From contig NZ_BMMK01000017.1 in the NCBI RefSeq assembly GCF_014645795.1, positions 88,336 through 152,335 on the forward strand: a DNA stretch of 64,000 bases, in the 5' to 3' direction. A model generated the notes under the pieces. That model was not told the DNA's origin. It ran no database searches and saw only the letters and a list, made by a program, of their open reading frames with translations. Origin of the DNA: Longimycelium tulufanense. Lineage in GTDB: Bacteria > Actinomycetota > Actinomycetes > Mycobacteriales > Pseudonocardiaceae. Positions 47,440 to 56,473 of this stretch are shown piece after piece. The position numbers and the translations under genes are program-made. The number at the start of each line of letters is the position of its first letter. The first letter of the stretch is position 1.

Positions 47440-48248
47440 GGCCTGCCCTCCGCGCGGTCCGCGGTGACCAGTCCCTCGCGCGGGACCCCGTAGCCGGAGC
47501 GCACCAGCTCGCAGACGTTGTCCACGACATGCCAGAACAGGCGCTCGCCGAGGTCGGCGGACGCACCCTCGGTCGAGGACAGCACACCCTGGTTGGACAT
47601 GCGGGACACGTCGAGTGGATGGACGTACACGCCTGCCAGTGGTGGGGTGTCGTGTCCCGGCCGACTTGCACGGACGGTGTCCGGCCGGAGGTAGAGCATC
47701 AGGCTGGTCTCGGTGAGTCCGGCGTGTTCGGCGTGCCAGCCGGGAAAGTCGGGCAACTCCCGGGCGAGGAAGGAGCCATGCACGAAGCTCCACCAGCTCG
47801 CGGCCAGGATCACGGTGTCACGGAACAGATCGGTGGGCCGGCACCCGTCGATGGCCTCGAAGAGGAGCCCCTCGTTCTCGTAGTGCCCGTTGATGATCAC
47901 CAGACGTCCCGGCCGCAGCTCGGACAGTCCCCGCAGGCAGTCCGTCAGGTACTCGACCAGCGTCGTGCCCCGTAGATGCACGGTGCCCGGGAGGTGCAGT
48001 CCTCCCCCACTCTGTGGGAGGGAGCGCGCCGAGATCGGTTGGCTGGGCAACAGGTACCCGTCGAGCGCGGCCGCGACCTCCTCCGCGATCGCGGAGGGTA
48101 TGTCGTGGTCGACGGACAACGGCAGGTGTGGTCCGTGCTGCTCCAGTCCGCCGACCGCCCACACCAGGGTGGAACCCTCCACAGTGGACCCGACCTGGGC
48201 GCTGGTGAGGTCTCCGTACCGGCGAACGGTCGTCGTGCGACGACGCAT
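47436..48248 (-). CDS. creatininase-family metal hydrolase
   Basis: A 270-aa member of the creatininase/MftE fold. The metal-binding motifs are GGLEQHGPHLPLSVDHD, INGHYENEG and WHAEHAGLTETS. Family members cleave cyclic or linear amide bonds (creatinine, FAPy, mycofactocin leader). The ATG at 48248 has AGGGG upstream and lies 3 bp after the preceding gene. The substrate here is unknown. Confidence 0.87.
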   Translation of the reverse strand: MRRRTTTVRRYGDLTSAQVGSTVEGSTLVWAVGGLEQHGPHLPLSVDHDIPSAIAEEVAAALDGYLLPSQPISARSLPQSGGGLHLPGTVHLRGTTLVEYLTDCLRGLSELRPGRLVIINGHYENEGLLFEAIDGCRPTDLFRDTVILAASWWSFVHGSFLARELPDFPGWHAEHAGLTETSLMLYLRPDTVRASRPGHDTPPLAGVYVHPLDVSRMSNQGVLSSTEGASADLGERLFWHVVDNVCELVRSGYGVPREGLVTADRAEGRP

Positions 48249-48251
48249 CCC

Positions 48252-49166
48252 TCATCCCCTCTTCGGCAGGCTTCGGCCCACCAGGCTGTCGACGGTGGTG
48301 TCATGGCTCCGCAACCAGGCCGCGACCCCGTTCTGGATGGCTGCGAAGGTCTCGTGCATGTTCTTGTGTAGCGCGGTGTAGACCTGCACGACGTTCGCAC
48401 CGACGCTGAGGTACTCGACGACGTCCGAGGCGTGCTGGACCCCGCCACCGCCCAGGATCGGCGCCTCGACGCCCCGCTGGCGCAGAGCGAAGATCTCGGC
48501 GAGCACGAGCGGTTTGATGCCGGCACCGGAATACCCGAACGCGCCGCCGAGCCGCACCTCACCGGTCACCGGGTCGACGGCCAGACCGGCGATGGTGTCG
48601 CTGAGGGTGATCGCGTCGGCGCCCGCCTCCAGGGCGGCCAGCACCCGGTCCCGCGTCCGCTCGCCCACGGCGAGCTTCACGCTGAACGGCAGGGAGGTCA
48701 GCTCCCGGACCGCCTGGACGTGGGCGGCCACCCGGCCCGGGGTGTCGTCCAGGCCCTCCTCCTCGTTCATGCAGGAGATGCCCAGCTCCAGTGCCCGGCA
48801 GCCGGTTTCGGCGACGCGCTGTGCCAGCGTGCCCAGCTCCGCGGGTGAGTTCGCGTGCACCGAGGCGATCACCGGAAGACCGTCCTGGGCGAACCGGGCC
48901 AGCATCGCGCACCAGTCGTCGACGCTCCGGCGGGAGTACGTCGTGCTGTTGAGCATGCCCGTGGGGAGGCGCAGCACGCGCTCGTCACCGATACGGGGTG
49001 GGCTCGGGTGGATGGTCTTGGTGACGACGGCGCCCGCGCCACGCTCCAGCAGGCGGCGGATGTTCCGTTCCTGGTCGGTGAGTAGCCCGGAGCCGACGAC
49101 GACCGGTGACGACAGGGTCATGCCCAGCGCCCTGCACCGGGCACGGCCCTCGGCCATGACAGCCAT
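48252..49166 (-). CDS. dihydroorotate-dehydrogenase-like FMN enzyme
   Basis: A 304-aa TIM-barrel flavoenzyme of the PyrD/DHOD class. It has SSPVVVGSGLL at the start, LPFSVKLAVG on a central strand and the phosphate-binding end APILGGGGVQHASDVVEYL. The usual DHOD region has LELGISCMNEEEG in place of NxSCPN, so it is not a normal pyrimidine enzyme. GGAGG precedes the ATG. It probably oxidises or reduces a small heterocycle or amino-acid derivative. Confidence 0.82.
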   Translation of the reverse strand: MAVMAEGRARCRALGMTLSSPVVVGSGLLTDQERNIRRLLERGAGAVVTKTIHPSPPRIGDERVLRLPTGMLNSTTYSRRSVDDWCAMLARFAQDGLPVIASVHANSPAELGTLAQRVAETGCRALELGISCMNEEEGLDDTPGRVAAHVQAVRELTSLPFSVKLAVGERTRDRVLAALEAGADAITLSDTIAGLAVDPVTGEVRLGGAFGYSGAGIKPLVLAEIFALRQRGVEAPILGGGGVQHASDVVEYLSVGANVVQVYTALHKNMHETFAAIQNGVAAWLRSHDTTVDSLVGRSLPKRG

Positions 49167-49188
49167 GGTTTCCTCCAGCCGGCGCAGA

Positions 49189-49728
49189 TCAGTCCACCAT
49201 TGCCACGGTGTCCCGCGCGGCCGAGGAGATCAGGCCGAGCAGCGTGGAACGGTCGTGCTGCACGCGCGTGATGTCGAAGACGCCCACCTGGGCCACCGCC
49301 GGCAGCCCTCGCAGCAGATGGCTTGCGGTCGGGGTGACGGGCAGCGGCGTGACGAGGACGATCGGCTTGCCGAGTGCGGAGGCCCAGCCCAGCTCGACGT
49401 GGGTGCCGTCGGTGCGCAGCAGCCCGCCGCGTTCGTGTGCGGGCAGGACGGGGACGAAGACGTCGCAGCGCCGCATCCAGCGGAGGTCGCGCTCGGCGAC
49501 CTGCTCGGGAGTGAACAGGGCGGTGTCGTCCCCGAACTTCTCGGCCAGGTGGGCGGAGAAGACGGTGCCGCTGGCGGCCCGCACCGACTCGATGATGTCG
49601 TGGATGGCGTCGCGGAGCGGTGAGTAGAACCCGTCACGTTGGATGGCGTGCTGGATGGGCCCGCCCACGAAGACGTTCATCCCGGTCAGGTCCGCCTCGT
49701 CACGGGTGGTGAGGGAAAGGTCGTCCAC
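49189..49728 (-). CDS. nucleoside 2-deoxyribosyltransferase-like protein
   Basis: A 179-aa protein of the NDT/RCL fold. It has the N-terminal MNVFVGGPIQ and the C-terminal GTHVELGWASALGKPIVLV with the conserved glutamate. Such enzymes cleave or transfer N-glycosidic bonds. The GTG at 49728 has AAGGAG upstream. It lies between the ectC homologue (55 bp) and the flavoenzyme (22 bp). Whether a nucleoside is part of the pathway is inference. Confidence 0.8.
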   Translation of the reverse strand: MDDLSLTTRDEADLTGMNVFVGGPIQHAIQRDGFYSPLRDAIHDIIESVRAASGTVFSAHLAEKFGDDTALFTPEQVAERDLRWMRRCDVFVPVLPAHERGGLLRTDGTHVELGWASALGKPIVLVTPLPVTPTASHLLRGLPAVAQVGVFDITRVQHDRSTLLGLISSAARDTVAMVD

Positions 49729-49783
49729 ATCTGCTCCTTGCTTGTCGGGATCGGCGATGGATCCCGGGGGAACACCGGCGGTT

Positions 49784-50167
49784 TCAGTAGCCCGACGGAT
49801 GGGACCGGCCGAGGTGGTGCCGTTCGTGCCCCTTGAGTGGCGGGTTGAAGACGCTGATGAGGATGAGATCGCCGGCGCCAGCACGCAGGTAGTGCTGGTC
49901 GTGCTGGTCCAGTGCGTAAAGATCGCCGGTCCTGATCGGGTAGACTTTGCCCGCCATGTCCTCGATCTCGCCTTCGCCGGCGATGCAGTAGCAGGACTCG
50001 AGGTGGTTCTGGTACCGCAACAGCGAGGTCGTGCCGGCACGGACGACGGTGTGACAAATCGTGTAACCCATGTTGTCGGACTCGACCAGGAGCCGATAAC
50101 TCCTACCGTTTCCCCAGTCGACGTCGCGATCGGTACCTTTGACCTCGTCGAGACTTCGTACGAACAT
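49784..50167 (-). CDS. ectoine synthase homologue (EctC-like), without ectA/ectB
   Basis: A 127-aa cupin matching EctC along its whole length: [17 protein letters not shown], the [20 protein letters not shown] block and the end [12 protein letters not shown]. By my alignment the iron-site residues of EctC are kept (E57, Y84, H92). EctC closes N-acetyl-diaminobutyrate to ectoine. No ectA, ectB or ectD lies in the window, and the genes behind it are not osmolyte genes. It may therefore do a related ring closure on another substrate. It is the first gene of the operon. Confidence 0.9.
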   Translation of the reverse strand: MFVRSLDEVKGTDRDVDWGNGRSYRLLVESDNMGYTICHTVVRAGTTSLLRYQNHLESCYCIAGEGEIEDMAGKVYPIRTGDLYALDQHDQHYLRAGAGDLILISVFNPPLKGHERHHLGRSHPSGY

Positions 50168-50355
50168 TAAGAAATCCCCACCAAACGAAGTTGTCCACCA
50201 CGGGAGTGGACAGCGATGACCGTTCGATAGATGCGCAACAGGTCAGTTCCGGGATGCGCTCCAGCGGTGGTCACAACGACACCGCGACATGAACCACAGA
50301 TCAGGAGCGTGCCGCGCCGGGCGAGAATGATGGCCGGGACCGTGTCCCGACACAT
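50167..50355 (-). CDS. possible small leader ORF ahead of the ectC homologue
   Basis: A 62-aa frame starting [10 protein letters not shown] and containing CGSC. Its TAA shares a base with the ectC ATG (TAATG at 50165-50169). Third-position GC is only moderate and the ribosome site (GGTGGG) is mediocre. It could be a translated leader or chance; no family is recognised. Confidence 0.25.
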   Translation of the reverse strand: MCRDTVPAIILARRGTLLICGSCRGVVVTTAGAHPGTDLLRIYRTVIAVHSRGGQLRLVGIS

Positions 50356-50732
50356 GTCAGTTACCCACCGGCCTCCCCTTGCACCACTGCCTCCGCAAAC
50401 TACCCGAACCGCTGATGAGATCGATCCAATCAAAGATCTCCAGCCAAATCCAAACCATGACCGGACTGCCACCCGAACGGACGCAGGGGCAACAACGAGC
50501 CCGAGGTCGAATGTTCGGACCGGGATGGTGGATTGAAGGAAGAGCAGTACTGGCGCCGCGAACGGTTCAGCACCAACAACACCATAATCGCCCGATAATC
50601 GGAGCCACGTTCAGCCGGAGTTGCCGTACCGACCACGCATCGCCAGAATTTCGCGAAACAGACAGTGCGCGTTTGTTGGAAGGTCTGCGCCGGCAGGCGG
50701 CCCGGTGCGCCGGGCGTGGGCGCCGAACATCG
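50356..50732. other. intergenic region, likely promoter of the ectC operon
   Basis: About 380 bp with lower GC than its neighbours. It contains no supported gene and must carry the promoter for the six-gene operon. No clear -35/-10 pair was identified. Confidence 0.4.
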
Positions 50733-50966
50733 TCAGCCGCGCTCGCACCCGTCCCGATGCGGGAGCGGGGCCAACGGGTGCGCCGCGCGGCGGGCGGCGC
50801 GGGCGCGGGCCTTCGCCGACAGGTCGGCGACGAGTGCGGCGAGCCGGTGCGGGTCGACGGTGGTGGCGCCCGGACCGAACTCGATGTCCCAGACGGCACC
50901 GCCGGGTCCCACCAGCACGGTGACCAGCCCGTCGGGACTGCTGGCCGTGGCGGCGATGCGGTCCAT
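50733..50966 (-). CDS. YbaB/EbfC-like small protein
   Basis: A 77-aa protein with the YbaB-type beta segment (VTVLVGPGGAVWDIEFGPGA) and a following basic helix. It is shorter than typical YbaB. Such actinobacterial paralogues often lie beside secretion or regulatory genes. The ATG at 50966 has GAGGAG 8 nt upstream. Function unknown. Confidence 0.65.
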   Translation of the reverse strand: MDRIAATASSPDGLVTVLVGPGGAVWDIEFGPGATTVDPHRLAALVADLSAKARARAARRAAHPLAPLPHRDGCERG

Positions 50967-51644
50967 CGGTGTTCTCCTCACTCGGTTGGCGTTCAACCGT
51001 TCCATCATCACCGTCGAACCGACCGTTCGGTGCATCCTCAACATCCAATTAGCACCCGATCGGAGCACTCCTTACGTCGCCCGTTGCGGAGTTGCCCGGC
51101 CGCCCGAACAGTCCACAGCGGACACCGCCGAACGGAGGACAGAACTTTCACCGGACTGCTTGTCCGTTGCGCCTCCACTCCTCGTGGAACAGGTCGCCAA
51201 CGCCCAGAAGACAGCGCCTCCTCAGCGTATCCGGGTCACGCTTACCCGTAGTGATCGCCTGGATGTCCACTGTGACAAGCCAATCTGAAGAGATTGGCCT
51301 GGCCGGACCTTGCCGTGACGAATCGGTCCACGCGGCGTGACGACGAACAAGTCGCTCATGTGCCCGACATGCGGACACAGAAAAAGGGCAGCACGGCGGC
51401 AATGCGCCGGTGCACGTGTTCGCGTTCGCGAAGAACTTGCGATCAGGACGTTCGGGTCTTGTCCACGAACTGGGATATCTGCCAAGTGGCTAACTCTGCG
51501 CTCGTCTTTGCCACACGAAAGAAGTACCTTTACCCCCGTCGTTCGGGTGGTGGAGGTGACGCCCTGGTTGCTCACGATCTTTCGCGGGGCAGTTCGGGCG
51601 GCACCCGCGGTGCACCGCTCGTCCCGGCGCAACGCGGCACCGCC
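50967..51644. other. intergenic region upstream of the histidine kinase
   Basis: About 680 bp of mixed composition. Short frames exist on both strands, including one with CPTCGH near 51360, but none has a ribosome site or homology. It probably contains promoters for the YbaB-like gene and the kinase. Confidence 0.4.
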
Positions 51645-52817
51645 GTGACCGCGGGCCGCGGCTGGTGGCCACGCTGGGCGGACCGGGCCGGCCGGTGGCA
51701 GCAGCTGGCATTGGACCTCGGCGTGGTGGTCCTCGCCGGCTTGGACGTCGCGCTCTGGAGCCCGCCACCGGACGTGGACGTGCAGACCTACTCGAACGTG
51801 CTGTCCTGGGTCGCCGTCGTGGCGCTGCTGTTCCGTCGGCGGTTCCCGCTGGCGACGGCGGTGCTGACCTTCCCCGGCTACCTGGTCGGCTGGTCCCAGC
51901 TCGCCGCGATCTTCGCGATGTACTCGGTGGCGCGCCACTACAACCGGAGCTGGCAGACGGTGGTCGGGGCGGTACTGGTCTTCGTACCCCGAACCGTGCT
52001 CTGGCCGCCGGAGAAGTTCTTCGAGCAGGACATCGGTGACCACCTGCACAACGTCATGTACGGGTTCATCGTCACCGGCTTACCGCTGGCGGTCGGTCTG
52101 CTCGTGCATACCCGCGGCGAGTTGTCCCAACGCCTGACCGAGCTGGCCGAGAGTCGGGAGCGGGAGAAACGCCTGCACGCGCACTCGGTGCTGGCCGAGG
52201 AGCGGGCGCGACTCGCCCGCGAGATGCACGACGTGGTCTCGCACCAGGTCACGCTGATCGCGATGCAGGCCGGGGCATTGCAGGTGTCCACCAACGACGC
52301 GGACGCGCGGGAGACCGCCCAGACCATCCGGACACTGAGCACCCGCACGCTCGAGGAGCTGCGGCAGATGGTCAGTGTGCTCCGAGTCGCCGCGTTGGAC
52401 GCGGCCGCCGCATCCCAGCGCAGTCTTGCCGATCTGCCTGAGCTGATCGCGGGCTGCGGTGTCGACGTGCAGCTGTCGGTCGGACAGCTACCCGAGTCGC
52501 TGTCCCCGGAGCTGTCCACCACCGCGTTTCGAACGGTGCAGGAAGCACTGACCAACGTCCGTAAGCACGCTCCCGGCGTCGCGGCCGAGGTGCGGTTGCA
52601 AGTGAATGGGCGGGATCTGCTCGTCGAGGTGCGCAACGAGGCCCCGGCGGCGCAGTCCTCCCGGTCGTCGTTCCCCTCCGGCGGACACGGTTTGGTGGGC
52701 CTGCGGGAGCGGGCGGAGTTACTGGCCGGGACGTTCGAGGCCGGCCCGACGGCGGACGGCGGCTACGTCGTTCGCGCGCGTCTCCCCCTCCGCTGCCCAC
52801 CCCGCGCCCGTCGCTGA
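51645..52817 (+). CDS. NarL-family sensor histidine kinase (HisKA_3)
   Basis: A 390-aa kinase. About four to five membrane helices occupy residues 20-165, with almost no extracytoplasmic loop. The dimerisation/phospho-acceptor helix reads RLAREMHDVVSHQ, the N box TVQEALTNVRKHA, and the G box GGHGLVGLRERAEL. The start GTG 51645 lacks a good ribosome site and is the least certain part. No response regulator adjoins; the convergent ABC exporter could be its target. Confidence 0.87.
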   Translation: MTAGRGWWPRWADRAGRWQQLALDLGVVVLAGLDVALWSPPPDVDVQTYSNVLSWVAVVALLFRRRFPLATAVLTFPGYLVGWSQLAAIFAMYSVARHYNRSWQTVVGAVLVFVPRTVLWPPEKFFEQDIGDHLHNVMYGFIVTGLPLAVGLLVHTRGELSQRLTELAESREREKRLHAHSVLAEERARLAREMHDVVSHQVTLIAMQAGALQVSTNDADARETAQTIRTLSTRTLEELRQMVSVLRVAALDAAAASQRSLADLPELIAGCGVDVQLSVGQLPESLSPELSTTAFRTVQEALTNVRKHAPGVAAEVRLQVNGRDLLVEVRNEAPAAQSSRSSFPSGGHGLVGLRERAELLAGTFEAGPTADGGYVVRARLPLRCPPRARR

Positions 52818-53159
52818 GGTCGTCTGTCCCGGTGGCTGGTCCCGTCCGAATCGATCGGGATACGACATCGGTTCGATAAACAGGTAAGAATCGTTGCCTC
52901 GGTCTCCGCCGCCCGCGATCTGATCCGGACTCCGTTTGTCCTGTCTGCCATCCACGAATGCGGCGCGCTCCGCTGGCCAGGTACAGCTACCGGTGCGCGA
53001 CGCACTCGACAGCCTCGTCCGGGGCTCTTCCCGGCCATTGGCCTGACGTGCCCAGGTGATGCCGGCCCACGACGCATTCCCTGTGACAACAGGGGTTCTT
53101 GGTCGAGGTGCGGGGTGCGGCCCCCAAGACCGCACCCCGCACCGTCGTCACCACTCGTG
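52818..53159. other. convergent intergenic region with a strong hairpin
   Basis: Between the histidine kinase (plus) and the ABC permease (minus). Apart from the hairpin at 53107-53143, nothing recognisable was seen. Confidence 0.5.
53107..53143. terminator. bidirectional 14-bp hairpin
   Basis: GGTGCGGGGTGCGG (53107-53120) pairs perfectly with 53130-53143 around a 9-nt loop. It lies 17 bp after the permease stop and could end transcripts from both sides. There is no long T-tract. Confidence 0.75.
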
Positions 53160-54764
53160 CTACTCCGTGGTGATGTCCCGGCGGCGGAATCCCGCGAAGC
53201 CCGCGGCGGTCAGTCCCACCGCGACCAGGGCCAGCCACGCCAGCGGGGTTGCGGCGAACTCGCCGCCCGGAAGCTTCGGGACGTGGGTGAACGGGGAAAC
53301 GTCCAGCAGCCACTGGTTGAGCTGCAGCATGGGACCGAACTGGCTGACCAACAGGAACAGCACCAGGGCAGCCCAGGTCACCCCGACCATCCGGGGCAAC
53401 AGCCCGAACAACGCCACGGCGATCCCCACGGTCACCCACACCGCCGGCAACTGCGCGAGCGCACCGGCCAGCACCCGTGGCGTCTCCTCGGCGGCGTCCC
53501 CGGTGCGTAGGCCGTGCACCAGTCCGGCGGCCGCTCCGCCCGCGGCGAGCGGCACAACGACGCCTACGAGGGCGAACACCACGTGGCCGCCCAGCCACCG
53601 CAGCCGCGTGGTGGGGGTGGCCAGCAGCGGCTCGGCACGCAACCCCACTTCCTCGGCGCGGGGCCGCAACGCGGCCTGCAGGCCGTAGATCGTGGCCACG
53701 AGCCCAAGAACACCCATCATCGACGAGAAGTAGGAGTCGATGATGCCCTTCTCCCCGCCCATCGCGGCGATGAGTTGTCGCAGCTGCGGGTTGTCGGTGG
53801 CCAGGGCACGCATCCCGTCGGCGATGCCGCCGAGGACCACGCCGACCACGGCGAAGGCAACGGTCCACCACGCGAGGGAGGCGCGGTGCAGTCGCCACGC
53901 CAGCCCAAGTGGGCTGCGCAGCGACGGTGCCGCCGTCTCGGGCCCGGACCGGGTCGGGATCAGGCCGGCATCCAGGTCCCGGTGGGCGACCAGAAGATGT
54001 GCCACGGCGACGAGCACGACCGCGAACGCCGCCGGGAACGCCAGCACCCACCAGCGTTCGTCGGCGAACGGGCGGATCCGTTGGGCCCAACCGATCGGCG
54101 ACAACCAGGACAGCCAGACCGGGCCGTCCTCCCCCGAAGCGTCACCTGCGACGCGCAGCAGGAAAGTGACGCCGAGGATGAGGCCGGCGAGGCCGGTCGC
54201 CGTCCGCGCGTGTGCGGTGAGCTGCTCGGTGACCGCGGCGAGTGCGGCGAAAACCCAGCCCACGGCGGCGAACGACAGGCCCAGGGCGACCGAGCCCGCC
54301 GGCTCGCCCAGGCCGGCCAGTCCGAGCGCCACCAGCGCCGCGAGCACGAGGTTGGCGCCGAAGGCCACCACGAGCGCGGCGGTCAGCGGAGCGTGCCGGC
54401 CGACGACGGTGGCGCCCAGCAGCTCGAGCCGGCCCGCCTCCTCCTCGGCACGGGAGTGCCGGACCACGGTCAACAGGCTCATCAGGGCCACCAGCACGGC
54501 GATGAAGCCGCCCACGCGCCACGCGGTGAGCCCGCCGATCGAGCTGGGGTCGAAGACGGGGCCGATCAGCGCGGTCAGTGACGGGTTACTGCTGAGGATC
54601 GAGCCGAACTGCCGCCGGGACTCGACCGTCGGGTAGAGGTCGGCGAGGGCACTGGCGGTGATGACCGGCACGACGGTGAGGCCGACGATCCAGATCGGCA
54701 GCCGCACCCGGTCCCGGCGCAGGGCCAGCCGGACCAACGACCCGGTGCCCACGAGCGTGCCCAT
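53160..54764 (-). CDS. ABC exporter permease, duplicated ABC-2 type
   Basis: A 534-aa membrane protein with about 12 hydrophobic helices arranged as two related halves, like actinobacterial polyketide-antibiotic exporters. The start shares a base with the ATPase stop (TGATG at 54762-54766). It likely exports a toxic or lipophilic compound under control of the divergent MarR-type gene. Confidence 0.88.
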   Translation of the reverse strand: MGTLVGTGSLVRLALRRDRVRLPIWIVGLTVVPVITASALADLYPTVESRRQFGSILSSNPSLTALIGPVFDPSSIGGLTAWRVGGFIAVLVALMSLLTVVRHSRAEEEAGRLELLGATVVGRHAPLTAALVVAFGANLVLAALVALGLAGLGEPAGSVALGLSFAAVGWVFAALAAVTEQLTAHARTATGLAGLILGVTFLLRVAGDASGEDGPVWLSWLSPIGWAQRIRPFADERWWVLAFPAAFAVVLVAVAHLLVAHRDLDAGLIPTRSGPETAAPSLRSPLGLAWRLHRASLAWWTVAFAVVGVVLGGIADGMRALATDNPQLRQLIAAMGGEKGIIDSYFSSMMGVLGLVATIYGLQAALRPRAEEVGLRAEPLLATPTTRLRWLGGHVVFALVGVVVPLAAGGAAAGLVHGLRTGDAAEETPRVLAGALAQLPAVWVTVGIAVALFGLLPRMVGVTWAALVLFLLVSQFGPMLQLNQWLLDVSPFTHVPKLPGGEFAATPLAWLALVAVGLTAAGFAGFRRRDITTE

Positions 54765-55678
54765 CAGGCCACCGCCTCGTTGGCCGTGCCGTTGAGGTCG
54801 TCCTCGTAGTGGCGCAGGAACAGCTCCTCGAGCGTGGGCGGCTGGCTCACCAGCCCCACGACGCCGAACCGGGTGAGGTGGCGCAGCACCTCGTCGAGCC
54901 GGTCGCCGTCCACCTCACAGCTGACCGTGGTCCCGCGCACCGTCAGGTCGTGCAGGCCGGACAACGTCTCCAGCCCGGTGGGCGGGTGGGCCAGGTCGGC
55001 GGTGATCGAGGTGCGGGTGAGGTGGCGCAGCTCGGCGAGCGTGCCGCTCTCCACGGTGCGGCCGTGCCGGATGATGCTCACCCGCTCGCACAGCGCCTCG
55101 ACCTCGGCGAGGATGTGGCTGGAGAGCAGCACGGTGCGCCCGTTGTCGCGCTCCTCGGTGATGCACTCGCGGAAGATCGCCTCCATCAGCGGGTCCAGGC
55201 CGGCGGTGGGCTCGTCGAGTAGGAGCAGTTCGGCGTCGGAGGCCAGCGCGGCGACGAGCGCGACCTTCTGCCGGTTGCCCTTGGAATAGGTGCGGCCCTT
55301 CTTGCTCGGATCCAGGTCGAAGCGCTCCATGAACTCGTCCCGGCGCTTGGGGTTGAGCCCACCGCGCAGCCGGCCGAGCAGGTCGATGACCTCGCCACCG
55401 GACAGGTTCGGCCACAGCGACACGTCGCCGGGGACGTAGGCGAGCCGGCGGTGCAGCTCGGCGGCGTCGTGCCAGGGGTCGCCGTCGAGCAACCGGATGG
55501 TGCCGGCGTCGGCGCGCAGCAGGCCCAGCAGGATGCGGAGCGTCGTCGACTTGCCCGCACCGTTGGGACCCAGGAAACCGTGCACCTCGCCCTCGCCGAC
55601 CCGCAGGTCGAGCCCGTCGAGGGCGTGGGTCCGGCCGAAGGACTTGTGCAGCCCGGAGACCGAGATGGCGGTTTTCAT
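54764..55678 (-). CDS. ABC exporter ATP-binding protein
   Basis: A 304-aa ATPase with Walker [10 protein letters not shown], an unusual signature [15 protein letters not shown] in place of LSGGQ, and Walker [13 protein letters not shown]. The variant signature is known in antibiotic-exporter ATPases of this class. The ATG at 55678 lies 7 nt after a -10 box, so the mRNA is probably leaderless. Confidence 0.92.
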   Translation of the reverse strand: MKTAISVSGLHKSFGRTHALDGLDLRVGEGEVHGFLGPNGAGKSTTLRILLGLLRADAGTIRLLDGDPWHDAAELHRRLAYVPGDVSLWPNLSGGEVIDLLGRLRGGLNPKRRDEFMERFDLDPSKKGRTYSKGNRQKVALVAALASDAELLLLDEPTAGLDPLMEAIFRECITEERDNGRTVLLSSHILAEVEALCERVSIIRHGRTVESGTLAELRHLTRTSITADLAHPPTGLETLSGLHDLTVRGTTVSCEVDGDRLDEVLRHLTRFGVVGLVSQPPTLEELFLRHYEDDLNGTANEAVA

Positions 55679-55714
55679 GCTTCAGAAGCTACACTCTTTT
55701 CACAATCTCGTGAA
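55679..55714 (-). promoter_or_regulatory. promoter and operator for the ABC exporter
   Basis: On the minus strand: -35 TTCACG (55714-55709), a 17-bp spacer, -10 TAGCTT (55691-55686), 7 nt, then ATG. The palindrome TTCAC-N6-GTGAA at 55699-55714 covers the -35 and part of the spacer. It is the likely site where the divergent MarR-type protein represses. Confidence 0.75.
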
Positions 55715-55785
55715 GATTAGTTGATGGTGCGGCTCGACCGGCTCGACCGGCTGGGACGGGTCGAGATCGCGGGAAGGGTGAGCGT

Positions 55786-56286
55786 GTGACAACGGCGGGC
55801 CGGGACGACGCGGCGGTATCGCGGTTCATCGAGCGGTTCGCCTCGGCGCTCGTCGAGGCCGGCATCCCCCGCATGCCGGCACGCGTGTTCACCGCCCTGA
55901 TGAGCTCGGACTCCGGCCGGCTCACCGCCGCCGAGCTGGCCGAGCAGCTGCGGGTGAGCCCGGCCGCGATCTCCGGGGCCGTCCGGTACCTGGGGCAGGT
56001 GAACCTGGTCACCCGGGAACGCGAGCCCGGGTCCCGCCGCGACCACTACCAGGTGCACGACAACGTCTGGTACGAGGCGATCCTGCGCCGCGACCAGATC
56101 CTGCACCGGTGGGAGAGCATCCTGCGCGAGGGCCTGACCGCGCTCGGCCCGGCCACCCCGGCCGGCGTCCGGGTGAACGTGACGCTCGAGTTCTTCGAGT
56201 TCCTGCAGCGGGAGCTGCCGGCCGTGCTCGCGCGCTGGCGCGAGTACCAGGCCGAGCGCCGCGAGCACCAAGCCTCCCGCCCCTAG
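55786..56286 (+). CDS. MarR/GbsR-type regulator, divergent from ABC exporter
   Basis: A 166-aa winged-helix regulator with LTAAELAEQLRVSPAAISG as recognition region, a wing with REREPGSRRDHYQV and a helical C-terminus. GGGAAGGG precedes the GTG. It is divergent from the ABC exporter with a palindrome between, the usual layout of an efflux repressor. Confidence 0.88.
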   Translation: MTTAGRDDAAVSRFIERFASALVEAGIPRMPARVFTALMSSDSGRLTAAELAEQLRVSPAAISGAVRYLGQVNLVTREREPGSRRDHYQVHDNVWYEAILRRDQILHRWESILREGLTALGPATPAGVRVNVTLEFFEFLQRELPAVLARWREYQAERREHQASRP

Positions 56287-56473
56287 GAACGCCCCTGCGA
56301 CGCACCGGCGCCGGATATCCTTTTCGTTCCTTTCATCCTGTTCTGGGGCTGGCGGCTCCACCCTGTTCTCCGTTGGACTCGCACGCGTGCAAGCAGGGTC
56401 AGACCACCCCATACCGCACCTGGGGGACGTCTGGTGACCGGTTGCCCACGGCGGCACCCGCATACTCGAAGGC

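Noticed and set aside
49784..50167. Calling the EctC homologue part of a normal ectoine operon
   Set aside because: ectA, ectB and ectD are not in the window and all downstream genes belong to other families.
51337..51648. Small frame with a CPTCGH zinc-ribbon-like start
   Set aside because: Only one Cys pair, no ribosome site, and the rest has no coding character.
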